DNA from: Dactylonectria macrodidyma
Taxonomy: Eukaryota > Ascomycota > Sordariomycetes > Hypocreales > Nectriaceae
NCBI GenBank assembly: GCA_020744425.1
Contig: JAGMUV010000010.1
Coordinates: forward strand, 2,066,176-2,130,175
Length of the DNA: 64,000 bases
Reading direction: 5' to 3'
Shown: piece by piece, positions 55,080 through 64,000 of the stretch
Position numbering within the stretch: position 1 is the stretch's first letter
How the letters are laid out: every line of letters starts with the position of its first letter
Notes under the pieces: model-generated
The model's input: the letters and a program-made list of their open reading frames with translations, nothing else
Told to the model about the DNA's origin: nothing
The model's database searches: none
Position numbers and translations under genes: made by a program

Positions 55080-56450
55080 CTCTCAAGCAGATGCTGAGAA
55101 CTTAGTGGGGCCAAGTGGCCGCATGTCGATACCGATAAGGCTTCGAAGCATAAAGCGAAAGCTTGAGGACACTGCAAAAGAACCGAACAACAGCAACCGA
55201 TATGCCACGAGAGCGATAACGAGAGCAACAACAATTAAAGGGGAAGCCGATCATATGACAGACCTAAGGAAGGGGAACAGTAGCAATAATAACGAGGAAA
55301 GGGCGATGCTCTAAAAGGCCTAGAGCTACTGGGCGAGTACTGCGCTAAGTCAGTAACCAGCAAGAGGTAATTCGAAATTTGAAGGAAGCAGCTAAGGAGC
55401 AGCAAAATACGACTCAAGAGTTAAGTCAACAATTAGAAGACACCAAGAAACAAATAGGCAATAAGTTAAAGCGAGTTCGCGAACAACTTAAAGCCATCAC
55501 CGCGAGCACGGCAGCTACCCCGCACATCACTTTCGCTGACGTCATGCGATCGCCACCACCCTCAGCCTAACCCAGCAACATCCCATCTAGCAACATATCG
55601 CCCCTGAATCTCACCGATGCGTTTTATTGCACGGTCGACACATCGAGGGTGGAAAAGGAAGAAGCGGAGCTAATTACAGCAAGTGTTATCCGGACTATCG
55701 TGGAGAGTGAGGTACGTGCTGAGCAGGGCCAGTCCAGCTGGCGCTGCCAGGCGGTAACCAAGGACCGGAAGAGCCGGAACCGGATCAGGATCGTGTGCAG
55801 AGATGAAGAAACGACTGGTGGGAGCCAAATTGGCACGAAGCGCCCGGGTGCTACGGGATGAGCCCTATCCCATTAAAGTGGATAACGTCAAGCGCATAGC
55901 AGTATTGGATGAAGCGGGTAACATCCGTACGGGAGCTGCCGAAGCCTTTAGAAAGGAAAATGACACGCAGATTACAAAGATAGTTTGGCTAAGCAAAAGA
56001 GACATTCCAAAAGCATACAGCTCAATGGTCATTTACCTTACCAAAGGCTCAGACTCAAGAAGGCTCCTCTCAGAGGGTTTCCCTTATGCTGGAGGAGAAT
56101 CTGGATACGCCAGAGTGTTCGAACCCCGACTTCGCCCAAATCAGTGCTACAACTGCCAACAAGTCAGTCATAAAGCTTTCCAATGTAACAACACCCAGGT
56201 TTGTAGAAAATGCGCCAAGGAAGGTCACCATCATAGCACATGCAACGAAACTATCTTCAAGCGTGTGCTCTGCGGGGGTCCTCACAAGTCGTTCAGCAGA
56301 AATTGCAAGAAGCTCTACCCTTCTCCGCATGAGTAGCACGCTTCGAATGACCCAGCTCAACGTACGAAAACGCGGCGAAGTGCATGACAGTTTAGTTTGA
56401 TGAACGACAAAGACATTCAGAACGCGCCGTCAACCAATAAATTGGCACCA
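55080..56450 (+). mobile_element. Tad-like LINE fragment: 5' part and ORF1 kept, 3' part missing
   Basis: Sequence typical of a Tad1-clade non-LTR retrotransposon: a degenerate ORF1 with three C-terminal zinc knuckles, then the first residues of ORF2 (RMTQLNVRKRGEVHDSL, MNDKDIQNA). Homology appears to stop near 56,450, so endonuclease, reverse transcriptase and the poly(A) end are absent. LINEs normally lose their 5' end, so a later deletion or rearrangement is implied. Confidence 0.75.
55105..56336 (+). pseudogene. LINE ORF1 (Gag-like RNA-binding protein), frameshifted
   Basis: The N-terminal part (55,105-55,560) has several stops. From 55,649 the frame reads EEAELITASVIRTIVE and SRNRIRIVCRDEE; near 55,810 the frame changes and continues with ARVLRDEPYPIKVDNV and VLDEAGNIRTGAAE. 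It ends in the zinc knuckles CYNCQQVSHKAFQC, CRKCAKEGHHHSTC and CGGPHKSFSRNC. The third knuckle lacks its usual first Cys spacing. ORF1 coats element RNA in such retrotransposons. Confidence 0.75.
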
Positions 56451-56891
56451 GTACTACCCTTGCCGAGAAACATGACGAGGAGACCACTCTAAAGAAATCT
56501 ATCAGGTGTCAAACTAAGAACATATACCCCAAAACCCGAAGCGCGGAATACTAGGAATGAAAATGGCTGAAACTTGGGGTAATTAATCTCCTTTCCTGAG
56601 TCCTGGGCTACCCCAAAAGTCGTCCCTAAGAGTATCCGAATCAACTAGGCCAAAATATTAGGGTCAGAGCAGTACGCTACCCCAACTTCGCCGCTTCCGA
56701 ACTAGACAGATTTTGACACTGTACCCCTATGACAAAGATATATCAAAGATCACTTCAATACGTGTATTCAATGAAGGACAATTTTCGCCTTTAGAGCCGT
56801 CCGCACCACCCTCTTGTGTCTTTTGTCAATCTTCACCAACCCTCCAAAGACATCCCCCAACCTTGCATCTACTAATAAATTCCACACCAAA
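56451..56891. other. 5' region of the membrane protein gene
   Basis: Mixed composition, no repeats. A pyrimidine-rich leader (CCACCCTC, CCTCCAAAG, CATCCCCC) precedes the start codon at 56892, as is common in filamentous fungi. Confidence 0.4.
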
Positions 56892-57710
56892 ATGATGGCG
56901 TCCATGTATCAAAAGTCGGACGAATGGCTTGGTGCCGTTGGCCGTTCCCGATTATTGGGAGCCAAAAATTTCCAGTACATATGCGGCCCAATATGCGGAA
57001 TACTCAGTTCGACATTGTTCTTGGTTTCCCTCGCTGTTGCAGGGCTGCTGCCTCCTGTCCGCGCAAATCAGACAGCGGAGGACGTTCAACAATTCTGGAT
57101 AGCCCGCGAATCAAGGGCTAGGTGGGGAGCAGCTATAATGATGATTTCTGCTACTTTCTACCTCCCATACACAGCTTCCGTTTCAGCCCAGCTGCGGCGC
57201 ATACCGAACCTGCCTTACCTGGCGACATCAATGCAGCTCGCCTCAGGTGCAGCAGGAATTTTCACTTTCATTACTCCTGCCCAGGTCCTTGCCCTTATTG
57301 CCTTTCGACTTGAGCGGAGCGCTGAAAGCACCCAGACTTTAACGGACTTGTTTTTCTTCTTTCTCATGATGCCATGGCCAACATTCATTGTGCAAGACTG
57401 GATCTGGGCCTATGCTATGCTGATTGACGAACAAAAGAAACCCATTTTCCCGAGATTTATGGCAATCTTCAATATCATCGTTTCAGGGCTTTACTTGTGT
57501 ACGTTGGGGATGCATGCTACGAAATCGGGCGCAGTGGCTTATCATGGTGGACTTTCGTTTTGGTATGTGGGGATAGCTTTTGTTCTGCAGATTATTTTGG
57601 ACTCAGTTTGTTTGTTCTTCGCTATCAGAACTGATCCTATGGATCCTACTGTCCATTGTACTTCCCAGCGTAAAGACTCTGGAGGTACTTTGGATGGTAA
57701 CTCTGTCTAG
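56892..57710 (+). CDS. Polytopic membrane protein of unknown function, 272 aa
   Basis: Single exon. I chose ATG 56892 (MMASMYQKSDEWLG, context ACCAAAATG) over an in-frame ATG at 56814, because the extra 26 residues look like translated leader. About six hydrophobic helices: residues 31-53 (CGPICGILSSTLFLVSLAV), 79-98, 113-137, 150-172 (an FFFFLMMPWP block), 187-206 and 218-243. A conserved-looking loop carries QQFWIARESRARWG. I do not recognise a named family; the layout resembles small integral membrane proteins found in some fungal and actinobacterial genomes. No stop or RIP sign. Substrate and location unknown. Confidence 0.8.
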   Translation: MMASMYQKSDEWLGAVGRSRLLGAKNFQYICGPICGILSSTLFLVSLAVAGLLPPVRANQTAEDVQQFWIARESRARWGAAIMMISATFYLPYTASVSAQLRRIPNLPYLATSMQLASGAAGIFTFITPAQVLALIAFRLERSAESTQTLTDLFFFFLMMPWPTFIVQDWIWAYAMLIDEQKKPIFPRFMAIFNIIVSGLYLCTLGMHATKSGAVAYHGGLSFWYVGIAFVLQIILDSVCLFFAIRTDPMDPTVHCTSQRKDSGGTLDGNSV

Positions 57711-59341
57711 CCTTTGGGACAATCACGCTAGGTGAAGAGAAAAAACCAGGTCATTTGGTCAAGGAGCTGGGGGTTAGCAGCTTAGAAAAATCCTGGGGCT
57801 TGATTTGAAATGTAATATGTGTTGCATCATGTCAATTCAAACATAGTATTCGACACCTCAGATGGAAAACTTGGATTGAAATTAAAGATTGAATTGAAAT
57901 GTGCTAAAAAGCTTGGTAGTTTTTAGGTGACTGCAGCCTTGAGGTAGTTCTTAAATCATGGAAGAAAAGTCGATCGTCTGATTCCTGATGATCCCGCGTT
58001 GAGCCCCTGTCTGAGAGTCTGGCAATAGCAAGTTCGCCTTGATATCCGATAGATGTGACGACACAACTCTCCAGGGAGCATCCTTCAATGTTCAGCGTCG
58101 CACTCCTCTCCGACGCATCCAAGTTGCGGACCCAACTCACAATGGCCAGAGTCAGAGGGCGATTGAACTTATAGTAAGTGTTACAGCGAGGAATTGGTGA
58201 GTGTTGCATCTAGGAGATGGAAGTGATTATGTGTGTGAGAAGCTCTTGCTATTCTTCCTATCTAATGAGGGTCTTTGGGTCAGTCTTATAGATGAAGAGA
58301 CTGATGATGACCTCGGACAGCCAAGGCGGTCCGGATGCTACGGACTATTTGACTTTATCTAGCTATCCTCCTGATCATAGCTTGTGACGAAGCTGATGAC
58401 GAGGCCAGTGACGGGGAAAGTGGCTGTGGAACCTTATGATGAAGAGCAGAAAGCTTGACTGTTGTCATAGCTGCAAAATCCGATATCCCGAAATGTGACA
58501 GTGAGCCACGAGTTCGGGAAGACCATTATTGATAATCTTCGCCTTTGATAGTACTGTACGGGTTAAGATGGTCAGGGTAGTTTGTATCGACATGTCAACC
58601 ATGGTAGAATATTGTTGCGGTGTGATTAATGAGCGGTAGCGATCCCGCACTGGCGCCAGGACCATGCTCGCAAGAACCGCTCGAGTGTATCACGACTTCT
58701 CATCCTAGACTACCGACCGGGTGGCCGATGCCGGGCTCCAGAATCGGTCGAAAGTGCCCAATTACGACCTGGTCGCTGCGTTTAGGTCCCGGAATTCCCC
58801 ATCCGGTCGACTGCGGGCCCCTGTCATAAGCGGCTTCTGCGGCACCATGTGATTCGGGTTCACTGAATGTCACGATAGCTCCCGGCCTATCACACAGAGG
58901 GAGCTGACAGCGTCTATTCCGCCGATCACGTATCTCAGCAATGAAGTATCTGCTTTCTTTCTTTGTCCTCTAAGGCAAGCCAAAGATCGAGTGAACTGCA
59001 TCTTGCCGAGGTCGCCGCAGCCATCAGATGAGTAAGATATGGCGTGTTCAACTTCAACTGGGAATAGTGACAGCCTAGCTGCTTTCATGATGCTATCCCG
59101 AACTGGCTGATAGGCGCGAGCGACGCACATTTGGTCTGACAAATACAGTTTTGGGTTTATTGTATACACTTTGAATTCATGTGCGCCTTTATCAAATTCA
59201 GTATAAATACCATGCCAACGTAGTCATGATCATATCCCCAGATATCATCGGCAAGGAGCCTGCTTTAATTTCTAGCCTTAGGACAGGTTGAAACCAACTG
59301 CATCAGGCTTCTTCAAAACTCTTCAGTCTGCCTTCCAAATC
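57711..59341. other. Intergenic region, no supported gene
   Basis: Frames of 101 codons (58209-57904, minus) and 99 codons (59169-58870, minus) are open but carry no recognisable motif. GTGAGT inside the first could be an intron start, so a small unknown gene is not excluded. TATAAATA near 59,202 precedes the metalloprotease remnant by about 140 bp and may be its TATA box. Confidence 0.4.
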
Positions 59342-60589
59342 ATGGCTCAGCCAATTCAAGTATGCTCCCTCCGCCGTGTCCCGGAGGGCCTCACCACGGC
59401 CGCCACACACTTCGCCCTCCAGGAGCGTTCAAGCAATGCTGGTGCTAAGGACGAGGAGGATCGCCTCGACTTTCCGATACAGCGTATGTGGAAGCCGGGG
59501 CGTGAGCTCCGGATCCGCTTCATCGACGGCACGCCCACCCTCCAGGACAAGATCCGCGCGTACGCCAACGAGTGGCCCAGGTACGCCAACATCAAGTTCA
59601 CCTGGGTTGACTCAGGCGATTCCGAGATCCGCATTTCCGCCGGCGACAACCACGAGTTCGGCCACGCTCTCGGGTGCCACCACGAGCACCAGTCCCCGGC
59701 CGCTGGCATCCCGTGGAACGAGGCGGCCGTGTTGGAGTATTATAAGCGTACCAACGGCTGGGACGAGGCCATGTTCCGCCACTCCTTGCTGGTGAAGTAC
59801 CCAGCCTCAGAAACGAAATTCTCTGCCTTTGACGAGGAGTCCATAATGATCTACGCCTTTCCCGCCGACTGACGCTGGACGGATCCTCGGTCGGCTAGAA
59901 TACATCTCTCTCACAAACGGACAAGGGCTTCATGAGCTGCACGTATCCCCTCGAGGGTGGCATTCTAGACAGCTTCTACACTATGGAGATCCAAGCCCAC
60001 CCCTGACGTCGCAAGAGCTGACCAAGCGCGCCAACTTCGCGAAGGAGTTTCCAGTGCCGCCGATTGTCACCGTGGGCCTAAACTACATTGATGCGGACCG
60101 TGAGCATAATGTCGGCGTGCAGGCCGCCGGGGACCAGGTCGCCACATCCTCAGCGGAAGTAGCTCTCAGCCACTGGTCTGACACCGAGGCCTACGGCATG
60201 GGCTGCACCCGGGGTACCTTTGCCGTCGACGACCCGGATATCCAGGTTGGCGAGTTCGCCACGAGCGAGGACCATCCTTGGTCGGAGCCTAAGCAGAAGA
60301 CGTCCCAGCGGGTCATCTTCAAACGACCCTTCTCGACTGGGCCCCCAAGGTCGTGATCTGGTACGAGACGCTCGACATCGGCAGCGGTCAGTGGTGGCGC
60401 ACTACGGCCCTCGCGGAGAACGTCACAGCCGAGAGCTTCGACCTCTCCGTGGAGACGTGGGGGGATAGCGTTCTGTATGTGGCGTCGGTGACGTGGCTCG
60501 CGCACCAAGAGAATAGAAGGAGCCTAACGAGCGGCACCTTCAGCACTGGGGACGTCCGCAATGAGAGACTTCCGCAGCTCGAGACGTAA
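59342..60589 (+). pseudogene. Zinc metalloprotease (astacin-like, M12A) fused to two H-type lectin domains, broken
   Basis: From ATG 59342 (MAQPIQVCSLRRVPEG) the protease part has PIQRMWKPGRELRIRF, NIKFTWVDSGDSEIRIS and the zinc site HEFGHALGCHHEHQSP (HExxHxxGxxH). About 50 residues normally lying between EIRIS and HEFGH are missing, an in-frame deletion. After SIMIYAFPAD (stop at 59870-59872) the frame shifts to LTLDGSSVG, a TAG, then TSLSQTDKGFMS. It shifts again to VPPIVTVGLNYIDAD...HNVGVQA (first lectin domain) and again to KVVIWYETLDIGSG...VETWGDSVLYVASVTWLAH and SGTFSTGDVR (second lectin domain, stop 60589). At least three frameshifts: not functional as read. An intact relative would be expected to bind surface glycans and cut protein. 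Confidence 0.78.
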
Positions 60590-60993
60590 GGGTTCGAATA
60601 TCTTCTTGGGTGTAGCGGACTACATTGTTTTTACCTAGAGTCGTTTACATTCCCCTATATTTCCTATTTGCTTGACAAGTCTATTTTGGGGTCCTGTCCA
60701 TACAGTTCGAACTAATGGCATGCATCGGGCGGAAAACGGGTAATGATTGGGTGAATTCAGACCTATTGTTGGTATTCTGGTGGCTGTAACGACGCCAAGT
60801 GACTACCTGGTAAGTTAGATCACGAGCCCAGTTCGATGGGCTCGCGGTAGTTTGTGACGAGAGTCGACATCAGGGGAAATGTCAATCTTATTCAGGCGAG
60901 TGCAGCTGGCTATCCACCAGAGACATTCGTCCATAAAATTCTAAATAAAATAGTATATCTCGCTTCGGTTGCTGAACAACATAAGCTTTACGA
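60590..60993. other. Spacer between convergent genes
   Basis: About 400 bp; contains the likely 3' ends of the lectin pseudogene (plus) and of the DUF3237-like gene (minus). Nothing else seen. Confidence 0.4.
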
Positions 60994-61536
60994 TCAGCCG
61001 ACCTTGAAAATTAAGTATGAGATCTCAATCTCACCACCATCTCGGATAGTCTTTGCTTTTCCCGTAGCCAAAAATACCGAATCATTCACCCACCCAAACT
61101 CCTGGGCTCGGCTTGAGATCCTCGGAGTTACATATAAGTATTCTTCTCCAAAGTTAAAACTTGCGCCAGGAGTGCCACCGAACACCTCATTCGTCCCTGG
61201 AGTGATGGTGAATTTGCCCAGATAGTGCATATCCAGATTGATACCCTTAGGGCCAACCGAGCTCATTCGTGCATCAACGGTTGCAGTAGTTTGGTTTTGG
61301 CCCAGAACCATCCAGTCAGATATTGACGTAATTTCCAATCTAGTTTTCCCGTCGATTGTCTCAACATATCCAGTCTCTCCTAGAATTCTGTAAGTATTAA
61401 TTTGCATAGGCCAATCAGGATCGAACAAACCATTTACAACTGTAATATCAGAAAATTCATTACCGGGTGCCATTCCAGTCGGGAGAGACACCGATACGTT
61501 GACATTAAAAACGGGGGTTAACTTGGGGGCAGCCAT
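60994..61536 (-). CDS. DUF3237-like protein, 180 aa
   Basis: Single exon, ATG 61536 (MAAPKLTPVFNVNVSV), stop 60994. The N-terminal beta strand and the motif ITVVNGLFDPDWP fit the first half of the DUF3237 beta-barrel fold. LEITSISDWMVLG and VDARMSS follow. The C-terminal block YVTPRISSRAQEFGWVNDSVFLATGKA matches the family's Y-x-x-PRFET...Y-x-WLN-x-x-VFVG pattern. Usual length is about 150-170 residues, so it is near full size. The molecular role of the family is unsettled. No sign peptide, no introns, no damage. Confidence 0.75.
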   Translation of the reverse strand: MAAPKLTPVFNVNVSVSLPTGMAPGNEFSDITVVNGLFDPDWPMQINTYRILGETGYVETIDGKTRLEITSISDWMVLGQNQTTATVDARMSSVGPKGINLDMHYLGKFTITPGTNEVFGGTPGASFNFGEEYLYVTPRISSRAQEFGWVNDSVFLATGKAKTIRDGGEIEISYLIFKVG

Positions 61537-61704
61537 ATTCTCAGAGTCAAGTACGCAGTGGTGTATTCGTATTGGATAATGGATTATTTTGCATTATGTT
61601 CAGAATTTTCTACATAGGCCTGAATTTATAACCGGGAGCTTCTTGAGCTGTACCAGTAATGTAAGTTTAACCAACGAATCCATCAAGAACAGTCTAGGTC
61701 CGAA

Positions 61705-61738
<34 letters not shown>
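61705..61738 (+). repeat. (CCCGAG)n microsatellite
   Basis: Five perfect CCCGAG units and a partial sixth. Position suggests the 5' flank of the DUF3237-like gene, about 170 bp upstream of its start. Confidence 0.85.
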
Positions 61739-62342
61739 GTAACTACCAGAAATGAACAGACCCCAACCCGACCCCAAATTATACCCTCCAACGAGATACA
61801 CTAGAACAATGGTAACTAGGCTGAATCTTTTATTAGGGTAACCCCGGAGAGAGCCATAAATTAGGCCGGTCTTTTAATTTTGGGGCCTTTACCCTTGAGT
61901 ATACTGGGGAATAAACTCATGGCTGTTGGCAAATGGCCACTCAGCTAAACCACCCCACCATACATTGGATCTAATGATGAAGGCTGTATTGAATTTGGAA
62001 AGAATCTTCTGATTCATAGCTTACTGAGAGAGGAACCGTAGTTGCGGAAGCAAAATGCAGAAAGCTACCGCGTAAAGTAGGCCGGGTGCTGGCAAATTCG
62101 GCTCAAACAAGAACTGACATTTGTGTTCCCGAGTGTCCGAAGTAGCCCCACGGCTAATCTAATCGTCATGTCCACTGAAGCGAATCAGAATCTAACTACG
62201 TCTGTATTTTAAGTCATATTGGTAGATTAATCCCACCTCCGAAGGAGACTAAAATCTGTCACGTGCTACTAGTAGGAATGTCTTTGTCACATCTATCAAC
62301 TGTTGAGACTGAAGATGAGTCTCAAAGGCTCAGCTCTCTAGC

Positions 62343-62406
62343 AAGCCGGTCTCGAAGACCCGGCTTCCTAACAAGCCGGTCTCGAAACCCGGATCCCTTG
62401 GGATCC
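62343..62406. repeat. Cluster of inverted repeats
   Basis: AAGCCGG...CCGGCTT (62343-62366) with an internal TCTCGAAGAC; a second AAGCCGGTCTCGAA unit (62373-62386); and GGATCCC-TT-GGGATCC (62391-62406), a perfect 7-bp stem. Function unknown. Confidence 0.6.
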
Positions 62407-63050
62407 GGTCTAAAGAAAACCTTATCATAGCTATGAGAGCAACCCACAAATAGGTCTGCCGCGAGCCCTCAGTTAGATAGAAATCAAGAGCTTTTATTCA
62501 CATCACAATGCACCCTTCCTATCTGATGCAACAGTCTTCTCAGGCCCGTCGTTGCCTCGTGCCTTTCTCTGACTAAGGGCATAAAACTGCTCGACGCCAA
62601 CCCCTGAAACTAACCCAACAGCCAGATAAATTGTCTTTGATGCAATGGTTGCAAACTTTAAGCTCTCAGAAGAAGGTTCCATGAGACAGGTCGCTGTTTG
62701 AAAGTACCATAAACGGGCAATTACCGGGTGCCTCACCTCCGAGTGTGGATGGGGGATAGCCACATACGTACTCAAGCTAATATCAAAGGAAGGTCGTTCG
62801 AAGAAAAACAAGTGTGACGAGAAAAAGCCAGTCTGTGGGCGCTGTGAGAGGTCGCCTTCTACACAAGGTTTTTGGCCAACTTCATTGAGGCAAGCAAACC
62901 GCCAGTGGCAAGGTGAGGGCCTGCGCCAATATTGGCCCCCTCTGTCTCCAATCTCCATTGTATTGCCAAACAAAGTCTATTAAAATCTTAAAAGATCATA
63001 ACCTAGGAACTCCAAACTATAAATCCAAACTCCAACCAAACCTATAACCG

Positions 63051-63218
63051 TCACGCCATTCGAATCCTCCTAAGCAGCCCAAGCAGCTCTATTAGCCCTG
63101 CACGGTTCCGGCCAATCTTCGCCGCCTCTGCGTCTGCTTCTTCGGTCTCGTGATTGTCATAGGCATTGAAGAAGATATCGAGCCTCTGCTGCTGTGAACG
63201 AATAAATTGCGTGACGGG
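63051..63218 (-). pseudogene. Lone terminal exon of an unknown gene
   Basis: After a good acceptor (TTGCCTTCCGCAG, with a CTAAAC-like branch upstream) a 55-residue frame reads PVTQFIRSQQQRLDIFFNAY, then a charged DNHETEEADAEAAKIGRNRA and LIELLGLLRRIRMA, stop at 63051-63053. The helical, charged sequence looks coding, but no matching upstream exon was found in the AT-rich DNA to the right. Family not recognised. Confidence 0.4.
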
Positions 63219-64000
63219 CTGCGGAAGGCAAATTATGTGTCGATTTGGGGGTCAGGTTTAGGTCGCAGACGGCTGTGGGTGGGGTACACTTTTTTAGAAA
63301 ACAATATGGAAAAATGGATATTGATTTAAAAAGAATTAATAGAAAGCTATGAGAGGTTTCCTAAGCACGGTGGCTATTTTATAGAGTTAGTTATGGAATT
63401 TAGAAGAAAGAAAGAGGAAAATAGAGTGGATGGGAGGGCGGACCCACAGTAAAGTCTTGGCTCACGATTAATTCAATGGGGCATAGTGCGAGGCCCACTT
63501 AAAAGTCTTGGCTCACGATTAATTCAATGCGGTATAGCGCGAGGACGGATGGGCTTACCTAAGCCGCTTTTTCGCACAGGTCGGTCGGAGTTGAGAGGTT
63601 CGGCCGAAAGAAGCGCCCAACCAAGCCTCAAGGACGGACGACATCACCGCTACCCTGTAGCTGGTCAAAACATCGCCAACGGGTTCCAAGTAAAGTGACG
63701 GAATAATAGACTCCTAGGGTTATCTTGCGTAGAGAGTATTCCGTTAACTTGTGAAGCTATTAGAAGTAGCACTTTTCCCCCGAGAACTAATAACGAAGGC
63801 GTGTTTGACGGGTGGCTGGGCGAATACTTTGTATTACAATACGATGATAATTGTTTGGCTTTACTCTTACTTCTAAAGCGTACTGCAGAGACCCTTTAGC
63901 ATCAGGATCGGGTCAGCATGTTAGACCAGCCTTCCCATAGTAACGCGAAGGAAAGGGAGACCGTATGCTAACCAATTCTACGAGAATGCATGAAAAAAAA
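63219..64000. other. Right end of the window, no supported gene
   Basis: AT-rich at 63,290-63,420, then mixed. Contains a 43-bp direct repeat (63,454 and 63,502). A 70-codon frame at 63,486-63,698 overlaps that repeat and is not called. Confidence 0.4.
63454..63544 (+). repeat. Two copies of a 43-bp direct repeat
   Basis: AAAGTCTTGGCTCACG... at 63454-63496 and 63502-63544, differing at about three positions, separated by 5 bp. Confidence 0.8.

Larger units (their letters stand above)
61537..63050. other. Intergenic region with short repeats and hairpins
   Basis: Holds a (CCCGAG)n microsatellite and a hairpin cluster near 62,350. A 156-codon minus-strand frame (62973-62503) has a mildly hydrophobic segment (IYLAVGLVSGVGV) but no recognisable family; I leave it uncalled. 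Confidence 0.4.

Noticed and set aside
62503..62973. 156-codon minus-strand frame
   Set aside because: No family features, no clear promoter or start context; kept only as a note within the intergenic entry.
1..64000. CRISPR arrays, bacterial-type operons, tRNA or rRNA genes
   Set aside because: The window is eukaryotic; no regularly spaced repeats, and no cloverleaf or rRNA sequence was recognised by eye. A tRNA covariance-model scan would be decisive and could not be run.

Overview
The window looks like a filamentous ascomycete (Pezizomycotina) chromosome. Evidence: short 52-71 bp spliceosomal introns with GT...AG ends, several HET-domain (heterokaryon incompatibility) genes, a PDR-type ABC transporter, Helitron, Tad-like LINE, pogo/Fot-like, hAT, Ty1/copia and Ty3/gypsy elements. 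Long AT-rich stretches carry stop codons of the type left by repeat-induced point mutation (RIP; CAG/CAA to TAG/TAA, TGG to TAG). The species cannot be named from the sequence.

Layout. 1-4.1 kb: five exons of an intact PDR/ABC-G transporter on the minus strand, running off the left edge. 4.1-10.7 kb: gene-poor, holding remnants of a DUF7708-type protein and of a GH3 beta-glucosidase C-terminus. 10.7-18.9 kb: a minus-strand HET gene whose 3' part appears separated from its 5' part by a Helitron; the Helitron protein is one long frame broken by only two TAG codons. 19.5-38.2 kb: a divergently oriented HET gene destroyed by a three-level transposon nest: a RIP-decayed copia element (20,992-38,053, target duplication TATTT) holds a gypsy element (23,076-34,192, TCTAG), which holds a hAT transposon (27,101-30,336, ATACCCAG). 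A Kelch-protein remnant follows at 38.5-39.1 kb.

39.4-51.4 kb: a second nest. A heavily decayed pogo-like transposon (39,413-51,366) has been hit by (i) an LTR-like insertion, itself hit by a young, intact copia element (40,112-46,483, LTRs that I read as identical, 1,725-aa Gag-Pol); (ii) a second pogo-like copy (47,813-49,672); and (iii) a 1,081-bp insertion of unknown class flanked by a 14-bp direct repeat and carrying an undamaged 145-codon gene. Removing these leaves about 1.9 kb, the size of one intact pogo copy, so the reconstruction closes.

51.9-64 kb: an intact single-exon HET gene, a LINE fragment that keeps its 5' and loses its 3' part, an intact polytopic membrane protein gene, a broken gene for a zinc metalloprotease fused to two H-type lectin domains, an intact DUF3237-like gene, short repeats and a lone exon remnant.

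Probably functional genes: the ABC transporter, the HET gene at 51.9-53.7 kb, the membrane protein, the DUF3237-like protein, the young copia Gag-Pol, possibly the 145-aa gene and the antisense gene inside the gypsy element. The rest is a graveyard of non-self-recognition genes and transposons. The contrast between mutated and unmutated insertions gives a relative order of events. All family assignments come from reading translated motifs; no database search was run.
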